This document shows, one piece after another, positions 48,939-57,611 of a stretch of 64,000 bases of DNA. This DNA comes from Gammaproteobacteria bacterium (GTDB lineage Bacteria > Pseudomonadota > Gammaproteobacteria > Burkholderiales > Burkholderiaceae_C): positions 62,001 through 126,000 of the forward strand of contig JAHJWB010000013.1 in the NCBI GenBank assembly GCA_018828125.1, read 5' to 3'. The position numbers and the translations under genes were made by a program. Each line of letters opens with the position of its first letter. Within the stretch, counting starts at the first letter, position 1. A model generated the notes under the pieces. That model had not been told where the DNA came from, searched no databases, and worked only from the letters and a program-made list of their open reading frames with translations.

Positions 48939-50297
48939 ATGAGCGAAGCCGCCACCCCCAACAACCAAGCAACCAACCCCGCGCGCCGCCGCGGCCTGAC
49001 CCTGATCGCCGCCGCAGTGGCCATTGCCGCTATCGGCTGGGGCGCATGGCACTGGGCCAACGGCCGCCATGTCGAAACCACCGACAACGCCTATGTGGCG
49101 GGCAACGTGGTGCAGATCACGCCCCAGATTGCGGGTACCGTGGTGTCGATTGGTGCGGACGACACGGACTATGTGAAAGCCGGGCAGTTGCTGGTCAAGC
49201 TCGACCCCTCCGATGCGCGCGTGGCACTGGAGCAGGCGGAGGCCCAGCTGGCGCAGACCGTGCGCGAAGTGCGCACGCTGTATGCCAACAACTCCACCCT
49301 CAAGGCCCAGGTCAGCCTGCGCAGTGCGGACTTGGCCCGTGCCCAGGCCGATGCCGCCCGCCTGCAAGACGACGTGAACCGCCGCGCGCCGCTGATGGCC
49401 AGCGGCGCCGTGGGCAAAGAAGAGTTCCAGCACGCCAACGCCCTGGTCACCGCGGCCAAGAGCACGGTGGCTGCCGCACAGGCCGCCGTGGTGGCCGCGC
49501 AAGAGCAACTGGCCGCCAGCCAGACGCAGACCGAAGGCACCTCCATCGAGCAGCACCCCACTGTGCAGCGCGCCTCCGCCCGTGTGCGCGAGGCGTATCT
49601 GGCCGTGCAGCGCGCCCAACTGGTCGCCCCGCTGGACGGCCATGTGGCCAAGCGCGGCGTGCAGGTGGGCCAGCGTGTGCAGGCCGGTGCCCCGCTGATG
49701 ACGCTGGTGCCGCTGAACGATTTGTGGGTGGACGCGAATTTCAAGGAAAGCCAGCTCAAAAGCCTGCGCATTGGCCAGACCGCCGAACTGGAGGCCGATG
49801 TGTATGGCACCAAGGTGGTCTACCACGGCACCGTGACGGGCCTGGGCGCTGGCACAGGCGCCGCCTTTGCGCTGCTGCCCGCACAGAACGCCACGGGCAA
49901 CTGGATCAAGGTGGTGCAGCGTGTGCCCGTGCGCATTGCGCTGGATGCCAAGGAGGTGGCCGAGCACCCGCTGCGTGTGGGCCTGTCGATGGAAGTGAAA
50001 GTGGACACGGCTGACCAGAGCGGCAAGACCCTGGCCGACACGCAGCGCACCACACCCGTGGCTGCCACCGCCGTGTTTGACCAGCAGTTCAAGGCCGCCA
50101 ACGACGAAGTGGCGCACATCATCGCAGCCAACCTGGGGCGCAACAAGGCGGCCTTGGCGGTGGCATCTCCCAAGGTGGGTGTTTCCGCGGCCGGGAAACC
50201 CGCCGTTGCCAGGGCCGCAGCGGCGCCCCGCACCGAGAAACACGCATCTGCGCCCACCGCACCCCTGCAGTCCCTGCAATCGCCAGCCGTTCAGTAA
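48939..50297 (+). CDS. emrA: EmrA-type membrane fusion protein
   Basis: The 452-residue protein has one N-terminal membrane anchor (about residues 19-38), the HlyD motif VETTDNAYVAGNVVQITPQIAGTV (shown here by VETTDNAYVAGN), an alpha-helical hairpin rich in Ala/Gln, and the barrel end LVAPLDGHVAKRGVQVGQ with LWVDANFKESQL. It links the inner-membrane EmrB pump to the outer-membrane duct. The C-terminus carries an extra Ala/Pro-rich extension of about 80 residues beyond usual EmrA length. It starts 53 bases after the outer-membrane gene. Confidence 0.93.
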   Translation: MSEAATPNNQATNPARRRGLTLIAAAVAIAAIGWGAWHWANGRHVETTDNAYVAGNVVQITPQIAGTVVSIGADDTDYVKAGQLLVKLDPSDARVALEQAEAQLAQTVREVRTLYANNSTLKAQVSLRSADLARAQADAARLQDDVNRRAPLMASGAVGKEEFQHANALVTAAKSTVAAAQAAVVAAQEQLAASQTQTEGTSIEQHPTVQRASARVREAYLAVQRAQLVAPLDGHVAKRGVQVGQRVQAGAPLMTLVPLNDLWVDANFKESQLKSLRIGQTAELEADVYGTKVVYHGTVTGLGAGTGAAFALLPAQNATGNWIKVVQRVPVRIALDAKEVAEHPLRVGLSMEVKVDTADQSGKTLADTQRTTPVAATAVFDQQFKAANDEVAHIIAANLGRNKAALAVASPKVGVSAAGKPAVARAAAAPRTEKHASAPTAPLQSLQSPAVQ

Positions 50298-50309
50298 ACG
50301 GGTGTCCGC

Positions 50310-51953
50310 ATGACTGCCGCCAACCCCACCGCAGATCCCGCCAGCCAGGCACCTGCCATGGCTGCGCCTGCAACAACGCAACCACCACCGGCCCCACCCG
50401 GGCCGCCAGCCGCCTACCCACCACTGCAAGGCACGGCCCTGCTGCTGGGCACGCTGTCGCTGTCGCTGGCCACGTTCATGAACGTGCTGGATTCATCCAT
50501 CGCCAACGTCTCCATCCCCGCCATTGCCGGTGACCTGGGCGTGAGCCCGGGCCAGGGCACCTGGGTCATCACCAGCTTTGGCGTGGCCAACGCCATTTCG
50601 GTGCCGCTCACCGGCTGGCTCACGCAGCGCTTTGGCGCAGTGCGGCTGTTCACCATGAGCGTGCTGCTGTTCGTGCTGACCTCGTGGCTGTGCGGCTTTG
50701 CCTCGTCGCTGGAGATGCTGGTGTTCTTCCGCGTGCTGCAAGGCCTGGTGGCCGGGCCGATGATTCCGCTGTCGCAAACGCTGTTGCTCGCCAGCTACCC
50801 CAAGGCGCTGGCTGGCACCGCCCTGGCCCTGTGGGGGGTGACCACGCTGGTCGCACCTGTGGTGGGGCCGCTGCTGGGCGGGTGGATCACCGACAACATC
50901 TCCTGGCCGTGGATCTTCTACATCAACGTGCCCGTAGGCCTGCTGGCCGGTGTGCTCACCTGGGGCATCTACCGAAAGCGCGAGACCCCCATCCGCAAGC
51001 TGCCCATCGACACCGTGGGCCTGAGTCTGCTGGTGCTGTGGGTGGGTGCGCTGCAGCTCATGCTCGACAAGGGCAAGGAGCTCGACTGGTTCGCCTCCGG
51101 CGAGATCATCACCCTGGCCGTGGTGGCGGTGGTGGCGTTTGCGGTTTTCCTGGTCTGGGAGCTGACGGACAAGCACCCGGTGGTTGACCTGAAGCTCTTC
51201 AAGGGCCGCAACTTCACCTTTGGCGCGCTGGCGCTGTCGGTGGCCTACGCGCTGTTTTTTGGCAACGTGGTGCTGCTGCCGCTGTGGTTGCAGCAGTGGA
51301 TGGGCTACACCGCCACCTCGGCGGGTATGGCGCTGGCACCGGTAGGCGTGTTCGCCATTCTGCTCACGCCGCTGGTCGGCAAGAAGGTGGGTCAGTGGGA
51401 CCCGCGCCGCATGGCAACGGGGGCGTTCATCGTGTTTGGTGTGGTGTTGTGGATGCGCTCGCAGTTCACGGTGCAGACGGATTTCATCCACATCCTGATC
51501 CCCACCCTGCTGCAGGGCGCAGCCATGGCGTTCTTCTTCATCCCGCTGACCACGCTGACGCTGTCGGGCATCGCGCCCGAGCGCATTCCGGCGGCTGCGG
51601 GCCTGAGCAATTTCGTGCGCATCACCGCCGGGGCCATGGGCACATCGATCGCCACCACGCTGTGGGAAAGCCGCGCCGCCATGCACCACGCGCACCTGAC
51701 CGAAGCGCTGGTGCAGGGCCAGGGGGTGTTTGCACAAACACTGGATGGACTGGTGGCGTCTGGCCTTACCCAGATGCAGGCGCTGGCACAGATCAACCGG
51801 CTGATCGACCAGCAGGCGTTTACCCGCGCCGCCAACGACATCTTCCTGGGCTCGGCAGGTTTGTTTTTGCTGCTGATCGGGTTGATCTGGTTGACCAAGC
51901 GCCCCGCCAAAACCACAGGCGCCGGGGCTGCCGATGCGGCAGGGGCCCATTGA
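50310..51953 (+). CDS. emrB: EmrB/QacA-type DHA2 multidrug efflux MFS transporter
   Basis: The 547-residue protein has 14 predicted membrane helices, with DHA2 motifs FMNVLDSSIANVSIPAIAGDLG (D1, LD in helix 1), FGAVRLFTMSVLLFV, RVLQGLVAGPMIPLSQ (motif C) and NISWPWIFYINVPVGLLAG. It exports hydrophobic drugs or uncouplers in exchange for protons, together with EmrA and the duct. A Pro/Ala-rich N-terminal tail of about 40 residues is unusual. It starts 12 bases after emrA, the end of the operon. Confidence 0.94.
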   Translation: MTAANPTADPASQAPAMAAPATTQPPPAPPGPPAAYPPLQGTALLLGTLSLSLATFMNVLDSSIANVSIPAIAGDLGVSPGQGTWVITSFGVANAISVPLTGWLTQRFGAVRLFTMSVLLFVLTSWLCGFASSLEMLVFFRVLQGLVAGPMIPLSQTLLLASYPKALAGTALALWGVTTLVAPVVGPLLGGWITDNISWPWIFYINVPVGLLAGVLTWGIYRKRETPIRKLPIDTVGLSLLVLWVGALQLMLDKGKELDWFASGEIITLAVVAVVAFAVFLVWELTDKHPVVDLKLFKGRNFTFGALALSVAYALFFGNVVLLPLWLQQWMGYTATSAGMALAPVGVFAILLTPLVGKKVGQWDPRRMATGAFIVFGVVLWMRSQFTVQTDFIHILIPTLLQGAAMAFFFIPLTTLTLSGIAPERIPAAAGLSNFVRITAGAMGTSIATTLWESRAAMHHAHLTEALVQGQGVFAQTLDGLVASGLTQMQALAQINRLIDQQAFTRAANDIFLGSAGLFLLLIGLIWLTKRPAKTTGAGAADAAGAH

Positions 51954-51983
51954 GGTAGTTGACAACGGTCGCAGCCAAAATAC

Positions 51984-52042
51984 AAGCCAAACAGGCCTCT
52001 AGCGCTTATCCATCAAGCGCTATCAGCTATATTTTGCATAGC
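51984..52042 (+). repeat. Palindromic repeat, copy 11 (near consensus)
   Basis: AAACAGGCCTCTAGCGCTT, ATCCATC, AAGCGCTATCAGCTATATTT and GCATAGC. The arms TAGCGCTT/AAGCGCTA are perfect. It lies after emrB in a 239-base gap with no other gene. Confidence 0.85.
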
Positions 52043-52192
52043 ATCCTATCTGCGGCTGCACAAACCACCTCAGCTCTCCATCCCACAGCGCGTGTCGGAA
52101 AACCCTGACCGCCCTGCGGGCGCGACACCTTCGGGCTGCGCGCTGACTGCACCCAACAATGCATTCACCGCAACACACAACAAGGAAACACC

Positions 52193-52351
52193 ATGTCGCT
52201 CTCCCTGATTCTCCTGATCGTCCTGATCCTCATCCTGGTCGGCGCGCTGCCCACCTGGGGCCACAGCCGCTCATGGGGCTACGGACCCAGCGGCGGGATC
52301 GGCTTGGTGGTGCTGATCCTGGTGATCCTGCTGCTGATGGGCCGGATATAA
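52193..52351 (+). CDS. DUF3309 small membrane protein
   Basis: This 52-residue protein has one helix at residues 3-18 (LSLILLIVLILILVGA), the conserved centre LPTWGHSRSWGYGPSGG and a second helix (LVVLILVILLLMG). The centre matches the DUF3309 family of tiny proteobacterial membrane proteins of unknown function, often stress-related. AAGGAA at 52182 precedes the ATG. A long terminator hairpin follows. Confidence 0.88.
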   Translation: MSLSLILLIVLILILVGALPTWGHSRSWGYGPSGGIGLVVLILVILLLMGRI

Positions 52352-52411
52352 ACGTCGGACCATCCTCTCTCTCGGTTGTAGCCAGTCACTGAATAGTGGT
52401 GGCGCAACCGA

Positions 52412-52452
52412 ATAAATGCACAACGGCCCTCCAAGGGCCGTTGTGCATTTAT
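52412..52452. terminator. Bidirectional terminator hairpin
   Basis: TAAATGCACAACGGCCCT (52413-52430) pairs perfectly with AGGGCCGTTGTGCATTTA (52434-52451) around the loop CCA; a further A-T pair (52412/52452) extends the stem to 19 bp. The stem is A-rich on one side and T-rich on the other, so it can terminate both the DUF3309 gene and the converging EF-hand gene. Confidence 0.8.
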
Positions 52453-52496
52453 CTGGAGCGATCGGAAGCGGGAAGGCACAAAGCATGGAGCGGCGT

Positions 52497-53075
52497 TTAA
52501 GCCACCCCAGCTCTCTTGGCACCCGTGGCCATGAAGGCGGTCGAAAACGCTGCAAACTCCTTGTCCGCGACGCTGCCATCAGCATTGCCGCCGCGGTCCA
52601 TCAGCTGCATCACAGCCTGCGAAAAATCGCTGCCCGCCTGAGGGCCCTTGGTTTGGGCCAAACCCTTCAAGAATTCGGCCTGCGTGATGGCGCCGTCCTT
52701 GTTCGCATCAAACCCGGCCGTCAGCTGCGCTTTTTGCGCATCGTCTGCGCCAAAGCGGGTCAGCAGCTCCTGAAAATCCTGCGTAGACACGGGGCGGCCC
52801 GACAACGCCGCCGACGCCGCGTTGGCTGCGGCCCCTGCGCTGCCGCGTGCCACTGCACCGAGGGCGTTTTCGAGCTTACCCTGCGACACCATGATGCCCT
52901 TGCCCGCAAAACCGGCCATGGCCTCTGCCTGCGGGCTGAGGGTGAGCACCGCAGAGGGCTCGGGCTCCACATCCGCTCCACTGCGCCGCGACGCAGCCGC
53001 CTTGGCCGGGCCGCTGGATGCGGCGTTGAAAATCAGAGAAGCGACCGTGGCAAGGCCAGAAATGAGCGGGGACAT
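52497..53075 (-). CDS. EF-hand calcium-binding-like protein
   Basis: The 192-residue protein contains a canonical EF-hand loop FDANKDGAITQAEF (about residues 120-133) and a degenerate second one around DRGGNADGSVADKEF, both within the C-terminal half. The N-terminus has a hydrophobic segment (LISGLATVASLIFNAA). The middle is Ala/Ser-rich. AGGAG precedes the ATG at 53075. Function is unknown; paired EF-hands suggest calcium binding. It converges on the DUF3309 gene. Confidence 0.75.
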   Translation of the reverse strand: MSPLISGLATVASLIFNAASSGPAKAAASRRSGADVEPEPSAVLTLSPQAEAMAGFAGKGIMVSQGKLENALGAVARGSAGAAANAASAALSGRPVSTQDFQELLTRFGADDAQKAQLTAGFDANKDGAITQAEFLKGLAQTKGPQAGSDFSQAVMQLMDRGGNADGSVADKEFAAFSTAFMATGAKRAGVA

Positions 53076-53172
53076 TGCGGTGAACTCCTGTGGGGCGAAA
53101 GCTTCCCCCAATGAGTCGAGGGTACGCGGCCTGCGCCCGCAGCAATGCCCGGATGAACCGGCGCAATCCGCT

Positions 53173-53550
53173 TTACTTCAGCACATAGCTGGCCAGCACA
53201 GACTGCACGTCGTAAATGCTGAGCTTCTTGTTGAACTGCTTCTGAAACGGTGCGGCAGAGCCCGATATCCAGATCTTGAGCTCGGCATCCAAATCAAACG
53301 TGCCCCCCGGTCTCAATGCTGAAGTGGGTGATATTTTTGTAAGGCAGCGAGTGGTATTCAACCTTGCTGCCGGTCAAGCCCTGTTGTCTGCCAGCACCAG
53401 CCACTTGTTGGTGAACACGAAGTAGTCACGGATCAGTTGGTAGGCATGCTCTACCACCTCGCCTGGAGCGAGGATGCGGCTGAACTCGTCCTGAATCTTG
53501 GCCGCATCAATCTTGGATGCGTTGCCCATCACGCCATCAAACAATCCCAT
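53173..53550 (-). pseudogene. PH-domain (bPH-type) protein, two compensating frameshifts
   Basis: The start (MGLFDGVMGNASK), the end (FDLDAELKIWISGSAAPFQ, NKKLSIYDVQSVLASY) and the middle (TGSKVEYHSLPYKNITHF) of one bacterial PH-domain protein of about 124 residues are all present, but in different frames. A base appears missing near 53384-53387 (NKWLVLAD then stop instead of a Lys-Gln-Gly turn), and one extra G lies in the six-C run at 53303-53308. The two shifts restore the frame, so one true or sequencing-caused double indel is possible. If real, the gene is broken. Confidence 0.75.
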
Positions 53551-53598
53551 GTGCTGTGCTCCGGTGAAGTCGTTGGATCGGGTGTTGTACCGCAATGG

Positions 53599-54051
53599 TC
53601 ATTGATAGCCCGGCCCAAACGCCACAAACTCTCCCACCAACTGGCCCGCAGGCTGGCCCTGGTAGTGCAGCACTGCCGCCTGGGCGATTCTGCCCAGTCC
53701 TTTGCGCTGCAGCATGCGAGTGAAGGGTTGCCACACCTGTGCCGTGGGCGCCTGGGCCACTGCGGTGAAACTGCCGTCGATGGGCGCCAGGTAACCCATG
53801 GTGTTGCGCTGAATCACCAAGCGGCTGCCCAGCCCTTCAGCGGACAGCCTCAAATGCAGCATGGACCACGCCGCCAAGATGGCCACGGCCGATGCGCTGC
53901 CCCCAAACACGGTATCGCGGTGGTTGATGTTGGGGGCCAAAGGCGCGCTCAGCACCACTTGGAGAGGTGACGCCTCGACCACGGTGACATCCATTGCATG
54001 GGACAACGGGATGTGCTGGTGCAGATAAGCTTGCAGTTCTGGAGGAGTCAA
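53599..54051 (-). CDS. YiiD-C-type hotdog thioesterase
   Basis: The 150-residue protein has a hotdog fold: LPLSHAMDV-like start (HIPLSHAMDVTVVEAS), VLSAPLAPNINHRDTVFGGSAS with the NHRDTVFGG catalytic-loop pattern and LVIQRNTMGYLAPIDG. This is the YiiD C-terminal thioesterase-like family, probably an acyl-CoA or acyl-carrier thioesterase, cytoplasmic. It is followed downstream by the PH-domain remnant on the same strand. Confidence 0.82.
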   Translation of the reverse strand: MTPPELQAYLHQHIPLSHAMDVTVVEASPLQVVLSAPLAPNINHRDTVFGGSASAVAILAAWSMLHLRLSAEGLGSRLVIQRNTMGYLAPIDGSFTAVAQAPTAQVWQPFTRMLQRKGLGRIAQAAVLHYQGQPAGQLVGEFVAFGPGYQ

Positions 54052-54150
54052 AGGAGTTCCTGAGATCGATGTTGGGAGAAATGGGTTGCGCCGCCCCTGG
54101 ATGTGCGGGGCCGGCAGCGCAGCTCGCCGCCGTTGGCATTCTGCAAGGGC

Positions 54151-54663
54151 TTATCGCGTATCGCGGTGCACGATGTGCAGCACGCCCTTTGGCTCCGGCG
54201 CCAGCAAGTCATTTAAAAATTGGCGCAGAAAGGCAGGCCGTATGTCCAGGCGGTCGACTTCGTCCAGGCTGAACCACGCAAATGTCAATCTGCGGGAGCC
54301 CTCCACGCCGTCATAAGGCCCAGGGGTCGAAATCAAGGGGTTGCCGGGCAAGGGGATGGCGTGCAGATACAGCCCGATCTCGTGGTACGCCACACCTGCG
54401 TAGCTGAAGAAGTTTTCGGCCACCAACGCCAGGGGGCCGACGGAGATGGCACCCCCGAGGTCCAGGCCCAGTTCTTCGTGCATTTCGCGCACCAGCGCTT
54501 GCGCAGCGCTTTCGCCGGGCTCGATAGCGCCACCTGGCAAGGCCCAAAAGCTGTCGCCATCCAATTGGTGCAGCAACACCCGCCCGTCGTGGGTGATGAG
54601 GGCTGCGGCGCGCTGGCGCACGCGCGGGGATGGACGGATCTGGGCAACGTCGGCAAATGACAT
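54151..54663 (-). CDS. NUDIX hydrolase
   Basis: The 170-residue protein has a textbook Nudix box GGAIEPGESAAQALVREMHEELGL spanning about residues 50-73 (GxxxxxE, REx, EExGL). The flanks carry LLHQLDGDSFWALPGG and PLALVAENFFSY. It cleaves a nucleoside-diphosphate-linked compound; the substrate is not deducible. The ATG at 54663 (MSFADVA) is preferred; the upstream MLSVLP start at 54681 is possible. Confidence 0.88.
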   Translation of the reverse strand: MSFADVAQIRPSPRVRQRAAALITHDGRVLLHQLDGDSFWALPGGAIEPGESAAQALVREMHEELGLDLGGAISVGPLALVAENFFSYAGVAYHEIGLYLHAIPLPGNPLISTPGPYDGVEGSRRLTFAWFSLDEVDRLDIRPAFLRQFLNDLLAPEPKGVLHIVHRDTR

Positions 54664-54791
54664 GGGGAGGACAGACAGCATTACGAATGTTCAACGCAGG
54701 CGCTGCAATCCTAACCACGCGCACCTTGCGGCATGTCCCGCCCCCAAACCATGCAGTGCAAACAGCTGGGTGGACACAGCCCCGGGCGGCC

Positions 54792-55631
54792 TCACTCGGG
54801 CTGGCTGCACGGAACCACCGCTCGGATGCTGGTGCCGCCAGCGTGCCCTTGCTGCACAAACAGTTCCCCGCCTGCCAGGCGCGCCCTGCGGGACATTCCC
54901 GTAATGCCGTAACCTGCAGGACCCAAGCCATCCGGGGTTTGGTGCGACTGAATTCCTTGGCCGTTGTCGCTGATCTCCACACACCAAGATTTTTCACCTT
55001 CCATATTTCGGGCACTCACCTTTATTTCGGTCGCCTGGGCGTGTTGCAGCGCGTTGCTGAGGGCCTCCTGAACGATGGCGACAAGATGCGCCGCGCTGTC
55101 CGCGTGCACAAATTTTGTGCAATCCGGTGCCTGTACATCCCACAACATGCGAATACCCCGGTGCGCCAGCACAGGTTCGATGCGGTAGCGCAACTGTGCC
55201 AGGCGGACTTCAATCGGGGCCTCCGCTCCGTCCATGGAGTCCACCAGCAATCGCAGATCCAGCATGCATCGCTCCAGCACGGTACGAATCGCGCGGTCAC
55301 GGGCGTGGGCAAGGTCCAGCATGGCCAGTGCGCCGATCAGCTGCGACCCCAATGTGTCATGCAGGTCCCCGGCAATGCGGCGCCGCTCCTCAATGACCTC
55401 TGCACTCACACGCAGGTGCAGTCTGGGGCGCCACTGCAGGGCCCTGGGCAGTTGCAGCAGCAACAGGCCGCCCAGCGCCAAAGAGGCTGCCACTGCGGCA
55501 AATTCCCACCAGCGTTGCATGGAGGGCGCCGCCGAGCCGACCCAACGGAATGAAGCAGCGACAAGCACCAGCTGCAGCGCCCAGATACCGACACATGCCA
55601 AAGCAAAGAACGGAGGGCGGGTGCGGAACAC
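54792..55631 (-). CDS. Two-component sensor histidine kinase (HisKA_3)
   Basis: The 279-residue membrane kinase has two N-terminal helices (about residues 8-28 and 43-61) and the HisKA_3 motif with phosphoacceptor His91 in RRRIAGDLHDTLGSQ. The HATPase domain has VQEALSNALQHAQATEI (N-box), EISDNGQGI and GYGITGMSRRARLAGG. The sensing part is minimal, so it probably senses through the membrane or a partner. It starts 62 bases after the response regulator at 55694-56539 and forms an operon with it. The pair reads away from the amyloid-like gene cluster. Confidence 0.92.
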   Translation of the reverse strand: MFRTRPPFFALACVGIWALQLVLVAASFRWVGSAAPSMQRWWEFAAVAASLALGGLLLLQLPRALQWRPRLHLRVSAEVIEERRRIAGDLHDTLGSQLIGALAMLDLAHARDRAIRTVLERCMLDLRLLVDSMDGAEAPIEVRLAQLRYRIEPVLAHRGIRMLWDVQAPDCTKFVHADSAAHLVAIVQEALSNALQHAQATEIKVSARNMEGEKSWCVEISDNGQGIQSHQTPDGLGPAGYGITGMSRRARLAGGELFVQQGHAGGTSIRAVVPCSQPE

Positions 55632-55693
55632 GGCGCGTCTTTGGTTGTGATGCGACGTGTGAGGACGGGTGTCTCAGCCTTTGGCTGAGACGG

Positions 55694-56539
55694 CTAGAAC
55701 AACCCTCTGAGCGAAGCAAACCGCACCGCTTGCGCGCGTGTGCGCACCTGCAGCTTGCGGTAGATGTTGCGCAGGTGGGTGTTGACCGTCATGCCACTGA
55801 TCAGCAGCCGCGAACCCACCTCGTCGCTGGTGTAACCGCTGGCCACCATGCGCAAGATCTCTTTCTCGCGCGCGGTCAACTGGTCTGTCTCATCGGGCTT
55901 GCGCCGTTTGGATTCAGGTGACTGGGCGCGGTCAAAACGCTGCAGCAGCCGACGGGCAAGATTGGGTGTGATGGCGGCCCCACCGTTGGCCACCTGCAAC
56001 ACGGCCTGGGTGTAGTTCTGAAACCATGAGTTCTTGGCCAAATACCCGCTTGCACCCAGCTCAAACGCTCGGATGACTTGCTCATCGTTCTCCATGACCG
56101 ACATGACGACCGCTTGAGCAGACGGACGGATGGGCCGGATGTATTCCAACAGGGCAAACGCATCGCCATCACCGAGATTCAGATCCACCAGCAACACATC
56201 GAATTCATGCAGTCGGATGGCTTTGCGGCCTTCTCGAACACTGGTGGCCTGCGCCACCAGCAGGGTTCGGGGGTCTGCCATTAGCTCTTGGGCAATGACA
56301 AGCCGAATGTGCGGGTCATCATCGACCAGCAGGACGCGCACAGGATTGGTTTTTTGCCCGGTCAGAAAGTCGGGCCATACGGAGGGCGGATTGTCAAACG
56401 TATCGAACTGGCCTGAAGACCATTGCGACGCGGCGCCTGTGTTCGTTACAGAGAACAGGCTCGCGGTCGTGACCGGCACCTGCTCCGAATGCTGATTGTT
56501 CTTCACTGCCAAGCTCCTGCGGGCCCCGCCCACTGTCAC
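55694..56539 (-). CDS. NarL/LuxR-type response regulator
   Basis: The 281-residue protein has an unusual N-terminal tail (about 65 residues), a receiver domain with the acidic pair in VLLVDDDPH (Asp73-75), phosphoacceptor Asp119 in LLVDLNLGDGD, Ser147 and Lys169 in GYLAKNS, and a LuxR helix-turn-helix (residues 218-276: LTAREKEILRMVASGYTSDEVGSRL). It is phosphorylated by the kinase encoded downstream. Like CsgD for curli, it is a LuxR-type regulator divergent from an extracellular-fibre-like cluster. The true start may lie further in, near QKTNPVRVLLVDD. Confidence 0.92.
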   Translation of the reverse strand: MTVGGARRSLAVKNNQHSEQVPVTTASLFSVTNTGAASQWSSGQFDTFDNPPSVWPDFLTGQKTNPVRVLLVDDDPHIRLVIAQELMADPRTLLVAQATSVREGRKAIRLHEFDVLLVDLNLGDGDAFALLEYIRPIRPSAQAVVMSVMENDEQVIRAFELGASGYLAKNSWFQNYTQAVLQVANGGAAITPNLARRLLQRFDRAQSPESKRRKPDETDQLTAREKEILRMVASGYTSDEVGSRLLISGMTVNTHLRNIYRKLQVRTRAQAVRFASLRGLF

Positions 56540-56990
56540 GAAAAACGTTTCAAACCCTCAATCGGGCACTGAGCACGACACGGGCCCAGCGGCTTTCAGA
56601 CGTGAACTGTCCACGCTGCAATCCTCCGACCTCACTTTCAACGATGCGCCTGAAAGCGATTTAAATCTATAACTAAATGTCAACCACACAAATTTAACAA
56701 TTAGTTACTACCTTGATTTTTAGATTTTTCGGGCGGCGTTGGAAGCGCCTGCAGCCCTTGGTTTCCGCCAGATTTTTGTGGGCTTTTCTTCCTGCCGCTC
56801 GTCAGATCCAGCTAGTCATCCCGCGGTATTCACCTGTTACGCCTCCCCCAAGACACTGAACCCGACAGCGCAAAACGGCCCAGGCACTTTTTCTAAATAC
56901 GCCATGACCGCCAAGCACCGTCTTAACCCCTGCACCGCAGATTCGCTGCGGCCGCAGTCCCTGTCGAAGTTCATCATTGAAGGATCTGTC
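56540..56990. promoter_or_regulatory. Divergent promoter/leader of the two-component and repeat-protein genes
   Basis: This 451-base gap is sharply AT-rich at 56660-56735. Nested inverted repeats lie there: TAACTAA (56670-56676) with TTAGTTA (56701-56707), and AAATCTA (56663-56669) with TAGATTT (56721-56727). They are candidates for response-regulator binding. The remaining 250 bases up to the repeat-protein ATG form a long leader; the open frame through it starts no recognisable protein. Confidence 0.55.
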
Positions 56991-57464
56991 ATGAAAACCC
57001 TCGCTTTCATCGCACTCAGCGTTATCGCCACTGCAGCAATGGCCACCGGTCCCGTGGCTTCCACTCCCGACATCACGATCACCGGCACCTCCATCCAGAC
57101 GGCCGCACTGACGTCTATGGCGGTGAACAACAACTCCACGGGTTCCAAGAGCGAAGCGTTCCAGAACCTGGCCACCAACACAGGCAACGTCAGCATCAGC
57201 GGAACCTCCATGCAGACAGTGACCGGCTTTGGCGGGAGCATCACCAACACGGCCAGCGGCAGCGACGCCTACGCCAGCCAGAACCTGTCCTCCAACGTGG
57301 GCGAAGTGACCATCAGCGGCAAGTCGACCCAGTTCACGGCCCTGATCAATTCGTCGGTCAACAACATGTCCAGTGGCAGTAACAGCAAGGCCGTGCAGAA
57401 CATTGCCACCAACAATGCCTGCTTTACCTGCCAGCCCACCAAGACATCCGGCTGGCCCAACTGA
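56991..57464 (+). CDS. Secreted curlin-like repeat protein (putative amyloid subunit)
   Basis: The 157-residue protein has a signal peptide (residues 1-19, AMATG) and three tandem 39-residue repeats (27-65, 66-104, 105-143). Each repeat holds the pattern [IV]-[ST]-I-[ST]-G-x-S-x-Q and later N-x3-GS-x4-[AS]-x-QN-[LI]-[AS]-[ST]-N, poor in charged residues. Regular Ser/Gly/Asn/Gln spacing is typical of curlin-like cross-beta amyloid subunits. The end is CFTCQPT-like with a CxxC. The start ATG (56991) has GAAGGA upstream and heads a four-gene run including a CsgG-like lipoprotein. Direct homology to CsgA was not checked. Confidence 0.65.
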   Translation: MKTLAFIALSVIATAAMATGPVASTPDITITGTSIQTAALTSMAVNNNSTGSKSEAFQNLATNTGNVSISGTSMQTVTGFGGSITNTASGSDAYASQNLSSNVGEVTISGKSTQFTALINSSVNNMSSGSNSKAVQNIATNNACFTCQPTKTSGWPN

Positions 57465-57611
57465 AAGAACCACCACGGCGATGGAACGACCGAACACGGT
57501 CTGACCCGGGCAGCTCTGGTTGCCCCGATCAATCTGCCCAGAGGCGCACCTGCATGACTGCCACGCGCAGTGCAGGTGCGACCCTCTTCTACCCCTTTCA
57601 GGAGGTGTTCC

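Noticed and set aside
53374-53595. Separate short genes for the two halves of the PH-domain protein
   Set aside because: Both halves and the middle in another frame form one known domain, so a single frameshifted gene is the better reading.
56739-56990. N-terminal extension of the curlin-like protein
   Set aside because: The ATG at 56991 begins a clear signal peptide with a ribosome site; the 84 upstream codons show no domain.
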